A stretch of 64,000 bases of DNA, taken from contig JAFFSR010000218.1 of NCBI GenBank assembly GCA_017163975.1, forward strand, positions 6,079,501-6,143,500, in the 5' to 3' direction. This DNA comes from Anastatus disparis. Its lineage: Eukaryota > Arthropoda > Insecta > Hymenoptera > Eupelmidae. The position numbers were made by a program, and so were the translations under genes. Positions within the stretch are counted from its first letter, which is position 1, and the number at the start of each line of letters is the position of its first letter. The notes below the pieces were generated by a model. That model was given only the letters and a program-made list of their open reading frames with translations, was not told where the DNA came from and did no database searches. Positions 12,492 to 25,288 of the stretch are shown in pieces.

Positions 12492-15106
12492 GTTTCATAC
12501 AAGAAACGAAATTCTCTGCAAAAACAACAGATAAAAAAGGATCTTTGCTTTTTTTTTTAATTCAGAAAGAAAAAAAAATCAAAGCTACAGAAAAAAAATA
12601 AGAGAGGAATAAGCACATGTTCACGTATACTCTACTCTCACTTGGCTTTGCTCTAAAAATAAATTGACACAGCCTCACCCCTCCAAGGAGGTAATATATG
12701 TATTGCAAAGACTAGCCGTAGTATTTTGTACATAAAGACAAAGTAAAGACGAAAAAGAGAGAAGATAAGGAAGCTATTTAATGCCGGCTCTCCCCCTTCA
12801 TAGCATACCGCACTAAAAATGGAATCAAACTTCCCGGAATTTTAAATGCGGTTACCTTTCAACTGTCTTTTGTACATTATCGTATATGTAATTGAAAATT
12901 TTTTTACTCTAAAACTAACCTAAAAATGATAATTTATCTCTTTTATCCATAAAAATCGGTCAATTAATAAAAATTATCGTTTTAACAATTAAAATTAATA
13001 CCTATTGAATTTTCGTTAAGCTTTTCCCAATTATAAATGTCAAGATCTATATTTATCGCAAGCTGTTAGCTAACTTTATATAGCTAAGCATAAATCTTTT
13101 GATACTTCGGTACACTTTGATTAACGTTTCACCGATAACCTTTTTATCATCCGCATTTCATTATAAATCAATACACATTTTTTTATTTTAAAAATATTCC
13201 AAACAATAGAATTGTTAATGTTGCTGAATAAACTTTTATTGTTAAAGAGTACAGAAAAACTCCGGGGATAACAATGCGTCAAACAATTGATTTAGTTTTT
13301 TTCTAATATTAACTCGTAACCAAAGCGATTTCTAAACATAAAAAAAACAAATAAAAATTGATTTTTCATAATGTTGTAAATTTTATCTTCAACCTTCCCT
13401 GATTTGAATAACGTAATATTTTATAGGTTCTTTTATAGATTGAAAAAAATTTCATACCCCTCCAAAACTACGTCATAGTTTAATATATCCTACTCGCGAC
13501 CGAAAAAAAAGTATTCTGCGCGATTTGGCCACACAGTCCCTCTTTTTTCCCCTAATATGCATAATTATTCCGTTGGCCAAATTGACGGTTATACATATAA
13601 AAATTAATTTATGCACCTCGGCTAGAGAAGATGATCAAAAGACCTATAAGCGAGTAAACAAAACTCGATCGTGCGTATACATATAGTACATGTATATATA
13701 AGTGCAGCACTAGTGCACGAGTATTGTTTTTCAAGCGTGCGAAAAAAAAAGAAGAGAAAAAAGATAAGAAATGTTTGTTACATATAAAAAGTATCTCGAG
13801 AGAAAATCAAGGTTGAAATGCCCACGCGTAAGAGACGTTACGAGTAGGTATATATAATACTTGAATAGGATAAAAAAAAAGCCACGAGAGCAACAGAGAC
13901 AGACGTAAGAGAAATATTCTATTAATAGAAACACATCTCACTGTTAAAACGTCACTCGCGCACGGTTATATATCCTCTAATTAATCTTAAAAAATTAGGT
14001 TTTTTTTTAGATTATAATATTCACAATATCCATAAACTTTTGAACAGTATGTTTTATTGTTATTTTTCTCTGTTAACTTATCATAACCGATGCATTATTG
14101 TTATTATCATTATCATAGGAGAGGATTGATTTCACTCTCTCCATTAAATTTAATACGTAATATTAACATGCCGTGGTGTAGCGCGCGCGCACTACGGTGA
14201 ACGCAAGTAAACTGGCGGCGGCTGAGATATCGCGTGTAAAGAAAGAAAACTATGTGAAAAGAGAGGAAACGATGATGGCTATATACACATACACACATAA
14301 TGCCGCGCACGCAACCGTCTTTTTACCGCTGTTCAAACTATATGAAGAACCCGAGAGAGCAAGAGTCGTCGTGTGGAGTATACAAACTAATTTTATGTAT
14401 TTATATGTTTAAATATATGTATACTGTACCGAGTACTGACTTTTATGAATTTAGGTGCGCTCCGTTGCAAAATTGCAAAATGTTATGCTGATTTTACACT
14501 GATCATATGATTATTTTATTTACGTAGGTTTTAGCGTTGGAGTGCTTTTTTTCATTTTTCAAAAAGATTTCTAGTGAAAGGTAAATAATCAAACACATCT
14601 AAAATTTTGAACAATGAATGGTTGAACACTTAATATTTTATATACATTTTTTAGCGTTTAATTATCGAGCCAGACTTATTTACAATTTTAAATGGAAAGT
14701 TAAGTTTTTAATTTTTAAATGTTAAAATTGAAGTCGCTATCATGCCCACGCATGAAAAAAATATTAACAAGATATGATTTTAAGTCATGAATACGTAAAA
14801 ATTGCGAAAAAAAATATCAAATTAATTATCATTTTGCCGGTCTCGACAAAACTTATACTTTAATTAGACCGATAAGAAATAAAATTATCTTAACATAAAT
14901 GGCAGCTGTATAACGTTTATTTTTTAAATATTATTCGAGTTATATTCGCTTATACAGCAACAAGTTTCATTCATGTAAAAATAATAAAATGATATTATGC
15001 ACGCTGGACACGTGCAAAAATGCGCGTTTATAAAACATCAGCATTGAATTCTGAAGCTTAAAAAGAAATTCGATTTCCTTAAGTGACTCGGAAGTTCAAA
15101 CAATGT

Positions 15107-15243
15107 CACATTTTTTTTTTATTATTTTATTTAACTCCGCTGTATTAATGCTATCATTGCGATGTTAATTTGCGACGGAAAATTTAGTGCGTTTTTTAAC
15201 AAAGCACATGAACTTACAGTGGTGTGCTTGTGTCAATCGGCAA
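15107..15243 (-). mobile_element. 5'-truncated SINE copy
   Basis: It matches only the non-tRNA tail of the family (CACTGTA-type motif, AAAGCACAT, GACG motif, A-rich 3' end read on the minus strand). The tRNA-like head is missing beyond about 15243, as is usual for aborted reverse transcription. Confidence 0.65.
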
Positions 15244-16066
15244 ATTGCTATTCTTTAATAAATGATTAGGATTTTTTTGATAATTTTTTGTTAAACTTCT
15301 AAATAAATTTTTTTAATATTTTAAAAAATTAAAGAATATTTACAATTTAGAAAAAAATACTCTGATTATAATTGCACCATTTAACGACATTATTCTAATC
15401 TATTGTTAAATGACGTGCACAAAAAAAATAGTACTTCACTTGTAGATCGGAAAGATCTACTTATATTTGACTAATTATTTTAGATCTAGATAATAATATG
15501 CAATATCTTGAAAAAGAGGAAGTACCTACTTATTGAAAAGAAACATTAAAATCTTGATATTTTAAAATTAATCTTTTCAATATGTTTTTAAAATTATTCT
15601 GAATCAAAGCTTTATTTGAAAAAAAAAAAAAAAAAAAATTTGTGAGTGAAAGTAATCATATTATGTTATTAGTATTTAAACAATTGACCAAAAAAAGTTC
15701 AATGTAGAAAGTCATAAAAACTCTTTTAACTAAACATCGTTAGTTCCGATCGAGCGCACATAAGTGGAAAATAAACAAAATTTTAACGCTGTACCTCCTA
15801 CTGATTTTTTTTCTTTCCCGTTTCAAAACTCTTCTTTACTCATTCCTTATTCAGCGTTCTACTTTCTTGATTGTAAATTTTTTCTCTTATAAAATACAAT
15901 GATGCATGGTAAAACTTAGAAAAAAAAACTTGGTCTTTACCTTATATGTAAAAAGCTATAAAAATTCAATTGCGTGCCATTAAAAGCGCGCTGTTACTTT
16001 ATCTTTGTTAAATCAATGATATGACGTCATTATTTACTTTTTTATATCATAATGTAAATTAAAGTT

Positions 16067-16261
16067 GATGTCGTCAGTGGCTCATTCGGTATATTATTGG
16101 ATTCATAATCTCGAGGTCTCGAGTTCGAATCCCGCTCTCAGCCAATTGATAGACAAGCACCACTGTATACGACACATATGCTTTGTTCACTTATATCTTC
16201 GTCAATAATTAGTATCGTAATAACATAAATGCAGCGACGTTAAATAAAATTAAAAAAAATA
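16067..16261 (+). mobile_element. tRNA-derived SINE copy
   Basis: Head with GGCTCATTCGGTA and GAGTTCGAATCCC boxes, tail with CAAGCACCACTGTA and CTTTGTTCAC, and an A-rich end. It is a diverged member of the family at 11.1 kb and forms an inverted pair with the next copy. Confidence 0.82.
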
Positions 16262-16304
16262 AAATTAAAGCTATATAAGTTGTTTTAATATTGATTTTAT
16301 ACTT

Positions 16305-16491
16305 TTTTTAATTTTAAAATTGCTATCATTATAATGCTAATTAGTGACGAAAGTTTTTGGTGTGTTTGTGAACAAAGCACATTTTTTTAAGTACAGTGAT
16401 GCTTGTCTATCAATTGGCTGAGAGCGGGATTCGAACTCGAGACCTCGAGGTCCCACGAATCCATCGCTCTACCGAATGAGCCACTGATGAT
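16305..16491 (-). mobile_element. tRNA-derived SINE copy, inverted relative to its neighbour
   Basis: The minus-strand reading gives AGTGGCTCATTCGGTAGAGC, the B-box GAGTTCGAATCCC, then the family tail. Its A-rich 3' end faces the A-rich end of the 16067-16261 copy across some 50 nt, so the two could fold into a long hairpin in a transcript. Confidence 0.82.
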
Positions 16492-16763
16492 TTCAATCTT
16501 AACTTAAAGTCATCAAAATGTATAAGACTTTTTATATTTTTATAAACAATCAAGGATTTTTTTGTGAATAAAAAACCATTCAATTATAATCTTTGGTAAA
16601 AATTTTATTATAAAAATAAATTAACTGTAAACAACGAGGTATATAAATTAAGTACAAAATAATAATTACATTCTTTTTTTTTAGTGTCATTCAATGCGTT
16701 ATAGGAATGTATATCACAATGGTCGAGTATAAAATGTTTGTACAAATAAAGCATGTAACTCTG

Positions 16764-18562
16764 TCAAGTCATTTTTAAATTAACTAAATCTTCTATCGTC
16801 AAATAACTAAGGATTTCATTAGTTACAAGATCTGGTAACAATGTAGGTTTAACAAGCGAGGTTAATGTCACTGTACAAGGCTCTAACAATTGCTTTCTAT
16901 TATCTGCTTTATAAAAACGTTCTTTTAACATATGATAATAAATAGGAAATTCATGAATATATAAATCTTTTTCGAAAATTTTTAACAAGTTTTCATTTCT
17001 TGAATATCCTACAATAGTGTTAATGTTTTTTGTTAAAACTTTGTACATAGATATGTTATCACAAACATTTTGTTTCATTCTAGCTAATTCTTCTTTACAA
17101 TTGTAGTAAAATACACTTAATTTTTCGTTATTGTTTATCATTCTAATGTTTTCTTCACACACATAAGTCAAATTTGCTATATGTTTAATTAATAATTCAA
17201 ATATATTATCATCACATCCAATTTCTGAATGAATAGGACAGAATCCATTCCACGGATTGTATATACTTCTCATATTAGTAACTTCTAAGGCTAAAGAAAG
17301 TGGAGTCTTACCACTTTTGTCAATGGCATTTACATCTGCATTGTATTCAAGAAGAATTTTTATCATATTTTCATCTTCTACAGCCACTGCCATATGAAGG
17401 GCTAATTTGCCATCGTTGGTTCTCTCATCAATTTTGGCTCCTTTATCTAGAAATAACTTTACAAGATTTTTATTGCTATATTGTATAGCAAAGTGTAAAG
17501 GACTTTTTCCATCATAATTTTTTGAATTCACATTAGCTCCATATTCTAAAAATAATCTGACTAATTTTTCGTTACCATTGATTATTGCACAATGAAAGGC
17601 AGTCTCTCCTGAATCCGTATAATCATTAACATCTGCACCTTTATTTAAAAGAAGTTTAACTATCTTTTCCATTATTTTTTCATCTAAATAATTTAATTTG
17701 GCTGCTAAATGAAGTGGTGTTTTTCCATATATATCTTTTGCATTAACTTCAGCTCCATTATCAAGAAGTAATCGAGTACTCTTTTCTGCTCTTTGTTTTA
17801 TTGCTTCATGCAAAGCTGTCAAACCATGATTCATTTTTTCATTGACTTGTCCTCCATTTCTTAATAATAACTCAGCAATTTTTATGTTATTGCACTCAAT
17901 TGCAAAATATAACGGACTTTTTCCATCTCTGTTTTTGGCATTGACGTTCACTCCATAAAGTAAAAATAATCTTATTAATTCTTCATTACTATTTACAATC
18001 GCATAATGTAAAGCAGTATCGCCAGAATCAGTGCTCTCGTTGAGTAAACTCTAAATATCAAAACGAATGAGGTTTTAATACATATAATAACCTTAATGAT
18101 AACAAGGTTTAAAATTATATAATATATAATACATACCTTAACATCTTTTTCTCTGTCCAAAATTAATTTAGCTATTCGAAGAAACTTTCTTTCCTCGCTG
18201 CAATTCATACATGCCAACAAATGTAAGCAAGTTTTTCCAAACAAATCTTTTGCACTTAATTTTGCTCCGTAATTCAAAAGAGTTTTTATATTTTCCTCTT
18301 GTCCAGATTCAATGGCCATGTGCAAAGGCGTGTAACCATCCATTCTAGCATCGTTAATTATTGCTCCAGCATTAATAAGTATCTTGACAATGCTATTATC
18401 TTGTGATACCACTGCCAAATGTAATGGACTATTACCATCTCTATCTTTAATGTTAACATCTTGTGCAAAGATATGCCTTACAAAACTTTCAGTTCTTAAT
18501 GTTGGCAAATAAAAAGGATGACCAATGCCAACATTGTTATTGCAAATATCTACCTCTGCCAT
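16764..18562 (-). CDS. Ankyrin-repeat protein with PRANC-like C-terminus
   Basis: Two coding exons, 18562-18137 and 18050-16764, join in phase 0 (KDVK-SLLNE) to give 570 residues. The start chosen is the ATG reading MAEVDICNNN; frames further upstream lack an ATG, and an acceptor at 18594-18593 indicates a non-coding first exon. About 11 ankyrin repeats run from residue ~45 to ~420 (DGNSPLHLAV, DGYTPLHMAI, YGKTPLHLAA, SGETAFHCAI and others). A four-repeat block is itself duplicated: the TDSGDTALHYAIVNSNEELI block resembles the TDSGETAFHCAIINGNEKLV block. The last ~150 residues have PRANC features: FPIYYHMLKER, then LLPDLVTNEILSYL and TIEDLVNLK, an F-box-like end. In this family the C-terminus docks Skp1/Cullin-1 and the ankyrins choose the target; that is inferred here. 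PRANC-ankyrins are known in Nasonia, Wolbachia and poxviruses, so distant lateral origin is possible. Confidence 0.88.
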
Positions 18563-21500
18563 TCTTTTGTTTTGATAGATTATCAATCAATTCTGAAAAT
18601 AATTAAGAAATCATTTACATTTTCTTTATAATTAAAAAAAAAAGTATTAAAACTAATTTTAATATATTTTTAATAATATCAATATGAAAAGATAATCATT
18701 GATTTGAATGTATCTATGTATTTCAGAATTGTTATCAAATATGATAAATTTAAATAGAAATCTAACTAAGGAACAAGTCAATGAAATCAGTGAATTAATT
18801 TATAGTGGATTATTTTTTATCACAAGTACATCAATTTTTTACTCAAACATTAATTAAAGCTGATTTCAATTACTTTTTATAATTTTAATATAATAATACG
18901 TATTATTGAAACAATTAACTAAAATAAATAATTTAAAATTATACAATTTATGAAATTTTACAAATCAAATTAATTTTTTTTCAGCTATCAAATTATAAAC
19001 ATTGAAACTAATTTTTAATAAATAATATTTTTAATCGATTAAAATACCACAAAAAAAATTTAATAAAATAATGTTTCATAATACACTTTTTATAAAAATA
19101 TAAATATGTGCTTCTAATTAACCTGTTATAAAGTAATAGTGTCGTCTGCTTCACACACTTTGTATTCTTATTGAAGCGCAAAAAAGTAATGTAAGAATGA
19201 AAGCTTGCGTTAACGCTTAAAGAATGAAATATGAAAACAAATTCGTTTGTTATGATGTTAATATATACCTGTAAGATAATTTTATATCACAATACCGGGG
19301 GCGGAAAGGAGTACAGGAAAAAGAAGTTGTCTTATAGATTAGATTAAGAAGCGAACGATTATGAATAAAAGTATAATACAATTCTATGAGATACAATGAA
19401 TTCTATGTAAAAGAAAAAAAAAAATAATACGATTCGTAAGATTTATTTATAATTTTCTGGAGAAATTAGGGGTACTCAATGTATTCGCTGTTTAACAAAT
19501 CGACATCAACATCTTAAAAATTAATCTTTTTAATCGCGCGCTGGTTTATACTGATTTTTTGCGTACAAGTGCGTATGCATGTATTGCTTTTAAATCAATC
19601 ATTATTAACGTAGGTGTTATGATTTTGAGAAAAACGAATGTACTCAACTCTCTTCGGTAGATAGTCTGAGCTCGAAATTCTTGGAGGTTATAAGTACCGG
19701 GCAGAATTGCGCGCGAAATTTTAAAATTCTCAGAAGCCGATGACTTTATCAAATGGACGGTCTGTTGTGATTAAAATCTCGTGCTATTGAGTAATGTGAT
19801 TATGTGAAAAACCATTTCTTATCTCAGTGCTGCTCTTTATATATTCTGATACACGTTATTACAAAACACTAAAAATAAATAAACTTATCTAGAATGATTA
19901 ATAATAATGCAAATATAATTGTAAGTTTACGTTATTCAATTGAAATTCAATTTTTTATTTTATGTAATTTTAAAGAATATTTGATGATTTATTAAAAATA
20001 TCATGTTTACTAATTTTAACATCCGATTTTTATTATGTTTAATGAATTATTTTACGAAAATTAAACGGTTTTTATGAAATCATAAATTTTTTTTGACATG
20101 TTTAAAATCTCATGACGATTTTTTATTTTCTCATGCAAAAACAAAAAATATCATCCAAGAAATAAGGTAAACAAAATTGCCAAAATATAAAATAAATTAA
20201 AACTAATGATAAAAGAAAATATTTAAAAAAATTGTTCTAAATCGAATTAAACGAAAAGCGACCAACCAAAGTTTAGGGAAGTTGCATACAAAAATTCACA
20301 AAGTTGATAATTTTGTTTTTTTTTTTCACTTTATTGGAAATTTCAAATATAGCAAAAATGACATTTTAAAAATTTTTAATAATTAATTAAATTTTTCATT
20401 AATTTACTTGAAACTTATAGAAAGTGTAAAGAAATTAGGAAATAAGAAGTTTTCAGGCATTTTAGTCCGACAAATAGTTTATGAAAAATTGAATTTATCG
20501 TTGAAAATGAATTTAAAATGATGAATAATTTTCAACTAAAAATTCAAAAATGTAGCCTGGTTTACACCTTAATTTGTAAATAATTAAAATACGGTAAGCC
20601 CTAGCAAGATGGGACTTTGATAATTTTTTTATAAAATCAGAAAAAAAAGAATTCTTGGTTCAAGAAAAATAGATTCGAATTAACTTTTTTTCTTTTAATT
20701 TGCGGCGGGTAAAAGGCTTAACACGAAGAGCTCATTCAAAAAGTACAATATGCTGTCACCTATTTATTCTCGAGTTTCAAATATTTTGTAACTAAAAAAA
20801 CAATAAAAACTTCTCTATTAGTGGCTCAAATCTGATAATTTTTTTTTTAATTTGGCGTCAGCTCGATAAAGGAAATATATTTTTTACGTTTCCTTACCGA
20901 AATTTATACTTTGCTTTATTTATTCTTTGAAATTATATATTATCACAAAGTGCTTTTAGTAAAAATTATACAATTATTCATTTTCTTATATAAAAACATA
21001 AAAAAATACTAAACTTTTAAAATTTTGTGTTTTTTTTATGCAATTTCTGTATTTCTGGCGTATGGTACTTTCTATTTATTTTAAAATAATTTTATCCGTG
21101 AATAAAATTTTTTTATCATCAGTTTAAAAATATTTTATAAAAAAAAGTTTTTGACCCCTGAAATAATGTATTTGTTTTTTTAGGAAATAAAAGTATAGAA
21201 ATTATTTAAAAAGCTGTTCACTCGTTTCTTCAAACAGAAACAAACCTCAAATTTTTTCTATCGTAACTTATAAATATTGTCGAATTTAGGTAATTGATGT
21301 ATTCTTTGATAAACAAGGATGATTCACGGTCTAAAAGAGTCTACATTATTGAAGCCTCTATAAAACTGAAGATGATTCATTGTCCAAATAATAAGAAAAA
21401 AGCAATTTCATTTTTCCATAAACATTTGTGTATTCAGACGTCTGCAATATCGATAACAACTCGAGACGACTAATTAACAAAGTATTTTTCTTAATCGCGT

Positions 21501-22159
21501 AATAATCGTAAGTTTCAAGTTAAAGGTTGAAAAATTATTTTTTACAAAGAGGAACGGGCGAGGAGAGCACCGGACGAAGGATCATACCCTTGAGGAGGCT
21601 TATCCGGTTTTACAAATCAAATCGGCATAATTACCTTTTATCAATTTCATTTAGTAAATAATCGTGTGTCAACTTTAATATTCACTGATAACGTCAAATA
21701 CGCAATGCAGAAAATTAAGCGAATTGAATAAATCGTTTTTTCCACGCTATGTAAAGTTTGATAGATTTTTCAGATTTTTGTTAGTATTTTATTCACTGTC
21801 TAATTATAAAAAGATTTATTGTTAAAAAACTTACCTGAGTCATGTGAAATTTTTACTGGGACAATAATTTGATAATCACATGGTAGTCATATATCACATA
21901 TAGCGAGTTATTTATTTGAAAATTATTGATTTTACAAAAAATATTATGATGATAATTTTTGTTTGAGATAAAGTATGTCAGAATTTTTGCAGATAAAAAA
22001 TTACTGATTTTTTTAGTGCCTATGATCCATGAAAAAATTCAAATTTAAAAAATCTGCAATTAATAACCTCCTGAAATTCAAGCATATTCTACACCTTATT
22101 TTTAACCAAAAATATTCTTGGAATCTCTTTTCTTTTCGAGTGAAAAATTCTTGAACTTG

Positions 22160-22262
22160 CCGTGTGATATTCAAATGATAATCAGGTGATTATCACATGA
22201 TAATCACATGATTATCGCAGCCAAATCTCATATGATTTTCATGTAATTATCATGTAATTTTT
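22160..22262. repeat. Cluster of GATAATCA/TGATTATC palindromes
   Basis: Within about 100 nt the motif TGATAATC/GATTATCA occurs four times in alternating orientation (TGATAATCAGGTGATTATC, then CATGATAATCACATGATTAT), followed by related CATGTAATTATCATGTAAT units. It can form hairpins. Similar words occur near 21.87 kb. GATA-like cores are present, but binding is not shown. Confidence 0.5.
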
Positions 22263-23172
22263 TTTTATCAGCAGATTACTTTTTCTGTACTCATTCTGTA
22301 AAACTTTTAAATGAAAAAACCAGGTTTTGGAAATTAATAGAAAGGCTCATTTCATTTAAATCGATAAAATGAGCCCGGGAATTTAAAAATCGATTAATAT
22401 TTGGGAATGTAATTTGTAAAAAAAATTAATTTTTCAAAACGAGTAATATTTTGTATTTTGAATTATCAATGCAAATAAACCATTTGCAATGCATAAAGTA
22501 AGTTTCAATGCATGAAATTACAAACTGTTGGATTAGAAAAAAATGCAACACAAAAATATTATTGGTAAAAATTATTCGTTTTTTTAACAAAATTTAACGA
22601 AACAAGATTATGAGTTTTACCAAAAGAGAAATAACAAAATTGCCTCATATATTGGTCGAAATTGGTTTTTCATTCTGCCTAAAGTTATAAACACTTTGAT
22701 TTCTCTATTTAAAAAATAATAAAAAATTAAAGTTTATCATTGAAATAAATGCATAATAGGCTTTGGCATGGCTTATGAAAAACACGCTTTTTCTTTGTTC
22801 CGTTTGGTGCTACTTTTCATAACCAGGGACTATTAAATCCTGTAAAAATATGAACACAGCTTAAAATTAGTTATAATATTTAAAAATAAGCTTTTCCCCA
22901 GCGTATGGAAAATATTATTCGTATTTACGTCTAGTGCGAAAATTCAAAGTCAGTGCGCGCAATAGCAGAGCTTAATAAAAAACGACATTCCCTAGCTTCA
23001 TTTTTAGATTATCAAAATACTTTTGTGGTGAAAAAATTATGTTTGTTTTTATTACAAAATTACTAAAGAAATTATATTACATGCTAATTAATTTTTTATA
23101 TTTAAATTTATTCTTGACTTTTAAATTATAAAAAATAATTTTGTTTAAGCTTTAATTAATTTTTTTTTATAG

Positions 23173-23255
23173 TTGGCAGCATTGAAAAATATCCCTATGG
23201 AATGGCAAAGTCTACAATGACCTTTGTAGAAGATAAATTTGCAAGAAATATAATG
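23173..23255 (+). pseudogene. Exon-like orphan fragment
   Basis: An 83-nt open stretch is bounded by a polypyrimidine acceptor (ttttttttatag) and a GTAAAT donor. It reads SIEKYPYGMAKSTMTFVEDK in the middle, much less repetitive than nearby random frames. A second open piece at about 23433-23502 reads FGHAQLWEEVPTASVKYL and then stops, but its phase does not match a simple splice from the first. Both may be remnants of one small gene. The product was not recognised. Confidence 0.25.
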
Positions 23256-23613
23256 GTAAATAAGTATAGTAAAAACATGAAAAAACTAATTTAAAAAAAT
23301 TATTTATATCGATGATATTTCATAAGTAATTAATTAATTTAAACATTAAATAATAATTCTTTTAACCATTAAGATTTCTCATAGAAACAATTTGAAGATT
23401 CACCTTAAACTTATATGTCCAGAATGGATTAAAGTAGCACAAATTTTTTTGGTCATGCGCAATTGTGGGAGGAAGTACCAACTGCTTCAGTTAAATATTT
23501 ATAATTTTAAGTAGCTGTTTTATTTCTTATTAAGAATAAAATAGTTGGCACTTTTGATAGATCTGTAATATTTGAATTTATTTTAAACATACCCTTAAGG
23601 CTAATCAAGTTCC

Positions 23614-23842
23614 ATAAAGATCGGGTAATTTTAACTGTGACTTACTGGCTGTTATCTTCGCTGTGCGCAATCCAGTTGCCGTGTGCATTTGCATTATGAG
23701 TTGATATTGTACACAAATTATTCTGTAAAATTTATTTAAAAATTCTATCATTGTGTCTTTTACATCAGAGGTTTAATTTTACTGCACGGTTTTTTTTTCA
23801 ATTGTTATTCTAATAATTTATAAACTGTGAAATTAGAATAAG
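23614..23842 (+). promoter_or_regulatory. Upstream box and non-coding 5' exon of GTPase A
   Basis: The box ATAAAGATCGGGTAATTTTA (from 23614) resembles the ATAAAATCCGGGTAATTTTA box of copies D-F. A strong donor GTAAGTAT at 23843 would close the 5' exon; the matching acceptor ends at 25225 (tttctcattttag), 63 nt before the ATG. Confidence 0.5.
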
Positions 23843-25288
23843 GTAAGTATATTTCAATAAAAATTCATTAGTCACTTAAAAAAATTGAAAAGCATCATTT
23901 CTATAATTAACTATTTTTTTTATATTGTTGCACTTACTAATGGTAGAAATAAAAATTATTATTCATATGCACATTTGAAATTCCTAATTTTAAATCAAAA
24001 TTTATACATATAATTTTTTAAGGTTATATTTTAAGATTATACCTTGTCTATATGCAAATTTTATTGATAATAGATGTAATTTTCGTGAAAAATTTGTAAT
24101 TCAAAATACCTGCAGTTGGGTTATATTGATGTCTGTATATCAAATCATATATTTCTTTAAAAATAATATAAATTTTGATGATGAATAAATTTTATTCCTA
24201 TATTTCAATAATAATAGCCACTTTATTAACTCGAAAAGTGGATCGAAAATAGGATATAACTTTTAAAATTTAGCGTAAATAAGGACTTTATAAAATTGAA
24301 CAAATTGTTAAAATATTAATAAAATATTAATTTTTTATGAATATAATATTGATATATCATATTAAACTATTTATTAAATAAACTAATCTAATAAATCGAT
24401 ATATTATATTGTTAATATTCATAAAATTTTTTTAAATAACGACTGTTGAGGTAGGAATAAAGCACATTATACAATTTGGAAGTAAAATCTATATATTTCT
24501 CGAGAGAAATATGTGACTTTACTCCCTAGTAGTATAGTGTAGTATTAAAGTTATTAGAGTTTTAAAAGTAAAAACAATAAGTTACGTTACGAAAATTTAA
24601 GAGGTCGTAGATAATAACTATATTTTTATATCTATTGAATTGCAGACCTAGTTATCGATGAAATAATAGAAAATAATGCTTTTGAAATTCAGTGTTTTAT
24701 GATATAATTTTGTATTCTAACCCTTAATTTCAAGTTAATATTTTTTCATTTCAAATGAACAGATATTAATAAAAAAACTATTCATAGATTCAGAACATGT
24801 AAAAAAAGTAATAGGTCGATGAATCATCTAAAAAGATATTGAATATTTAAAAAAAAAAATTGAAAAAATGATTTAAATTATGGTTTTGTCAAACTTGACA
24901 ACGTTGTGGAATAAAAATGTAAACGAGAATTTCATTTTTTTTCGAAAACGTCACAATACATATGTTGTAATGAGTTTAACCATATGTAACAAATAATACA
25001 ATAACAAACCGAAATTCCAATATATTCAGGAACATTCAAATAATGAAATTTTATAAAATTACATATTATTTTAGTATTATTTACAAACATTTCATAAATT
25101 TGCTTAATATTTATTAATAACGTGTTTAGAATAAATTTTTTATTCATACTACTAAGAATTTATGTATTGAGTGCCCCCCTCCCCCTTTGGCAATATTTTT
25201 GTTTATTATTTATTTCTCATTTTAGGTGGATATTCCTGTTTAATTATTCTTTATTGTTGAAGAATAAAAATTAAACTATTTTCGAAAG

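Larger units (their letters stand above)
12492..16763. other. Intergenic region between SUN and ankyrin genes
   Basis: It should hold the SUN gene promoter and 5'UTR (minus strand, upstream of 12491). A less AT-rich stretch at 14160-14230 contains a CG-alternating run (GTAGCGCGCGCGCACTAC). ORFs at 13731-14491 occur on both strands, overlap, lack recognisable motifs and look random. SINE copies occupy parts of 15.1-16.5 kb (listed). No further gene is supported. Confidence 0.5.
18593..23613. other. Long AT-rich intergenic region
   Basis: It begins with the 5' flank of the ankyrin gene. The ORF at 19546-19752 has no ATG-supported or recognisable product. A cluster of GATAATC/GATTATC palindromes lies near 22.2 kb and an exon-like fragment at 23.17 kb (both listed). 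Otherwise only AT-rich unique sequence is seen. Confidence 0.45.

Noticed and set aside
13731..14491. Several 62-71 residue ORFs on both strands upstream of the SUN gene
   Set aside because: Mutually overlapping, low-complexity, without motifs or splice context; more likely promoter or 5'UTR sequence.
22160..22262. CRISPR-like array
   Set aside because: Units are short palindromes without unique spacers, in a eukaryotic genome.
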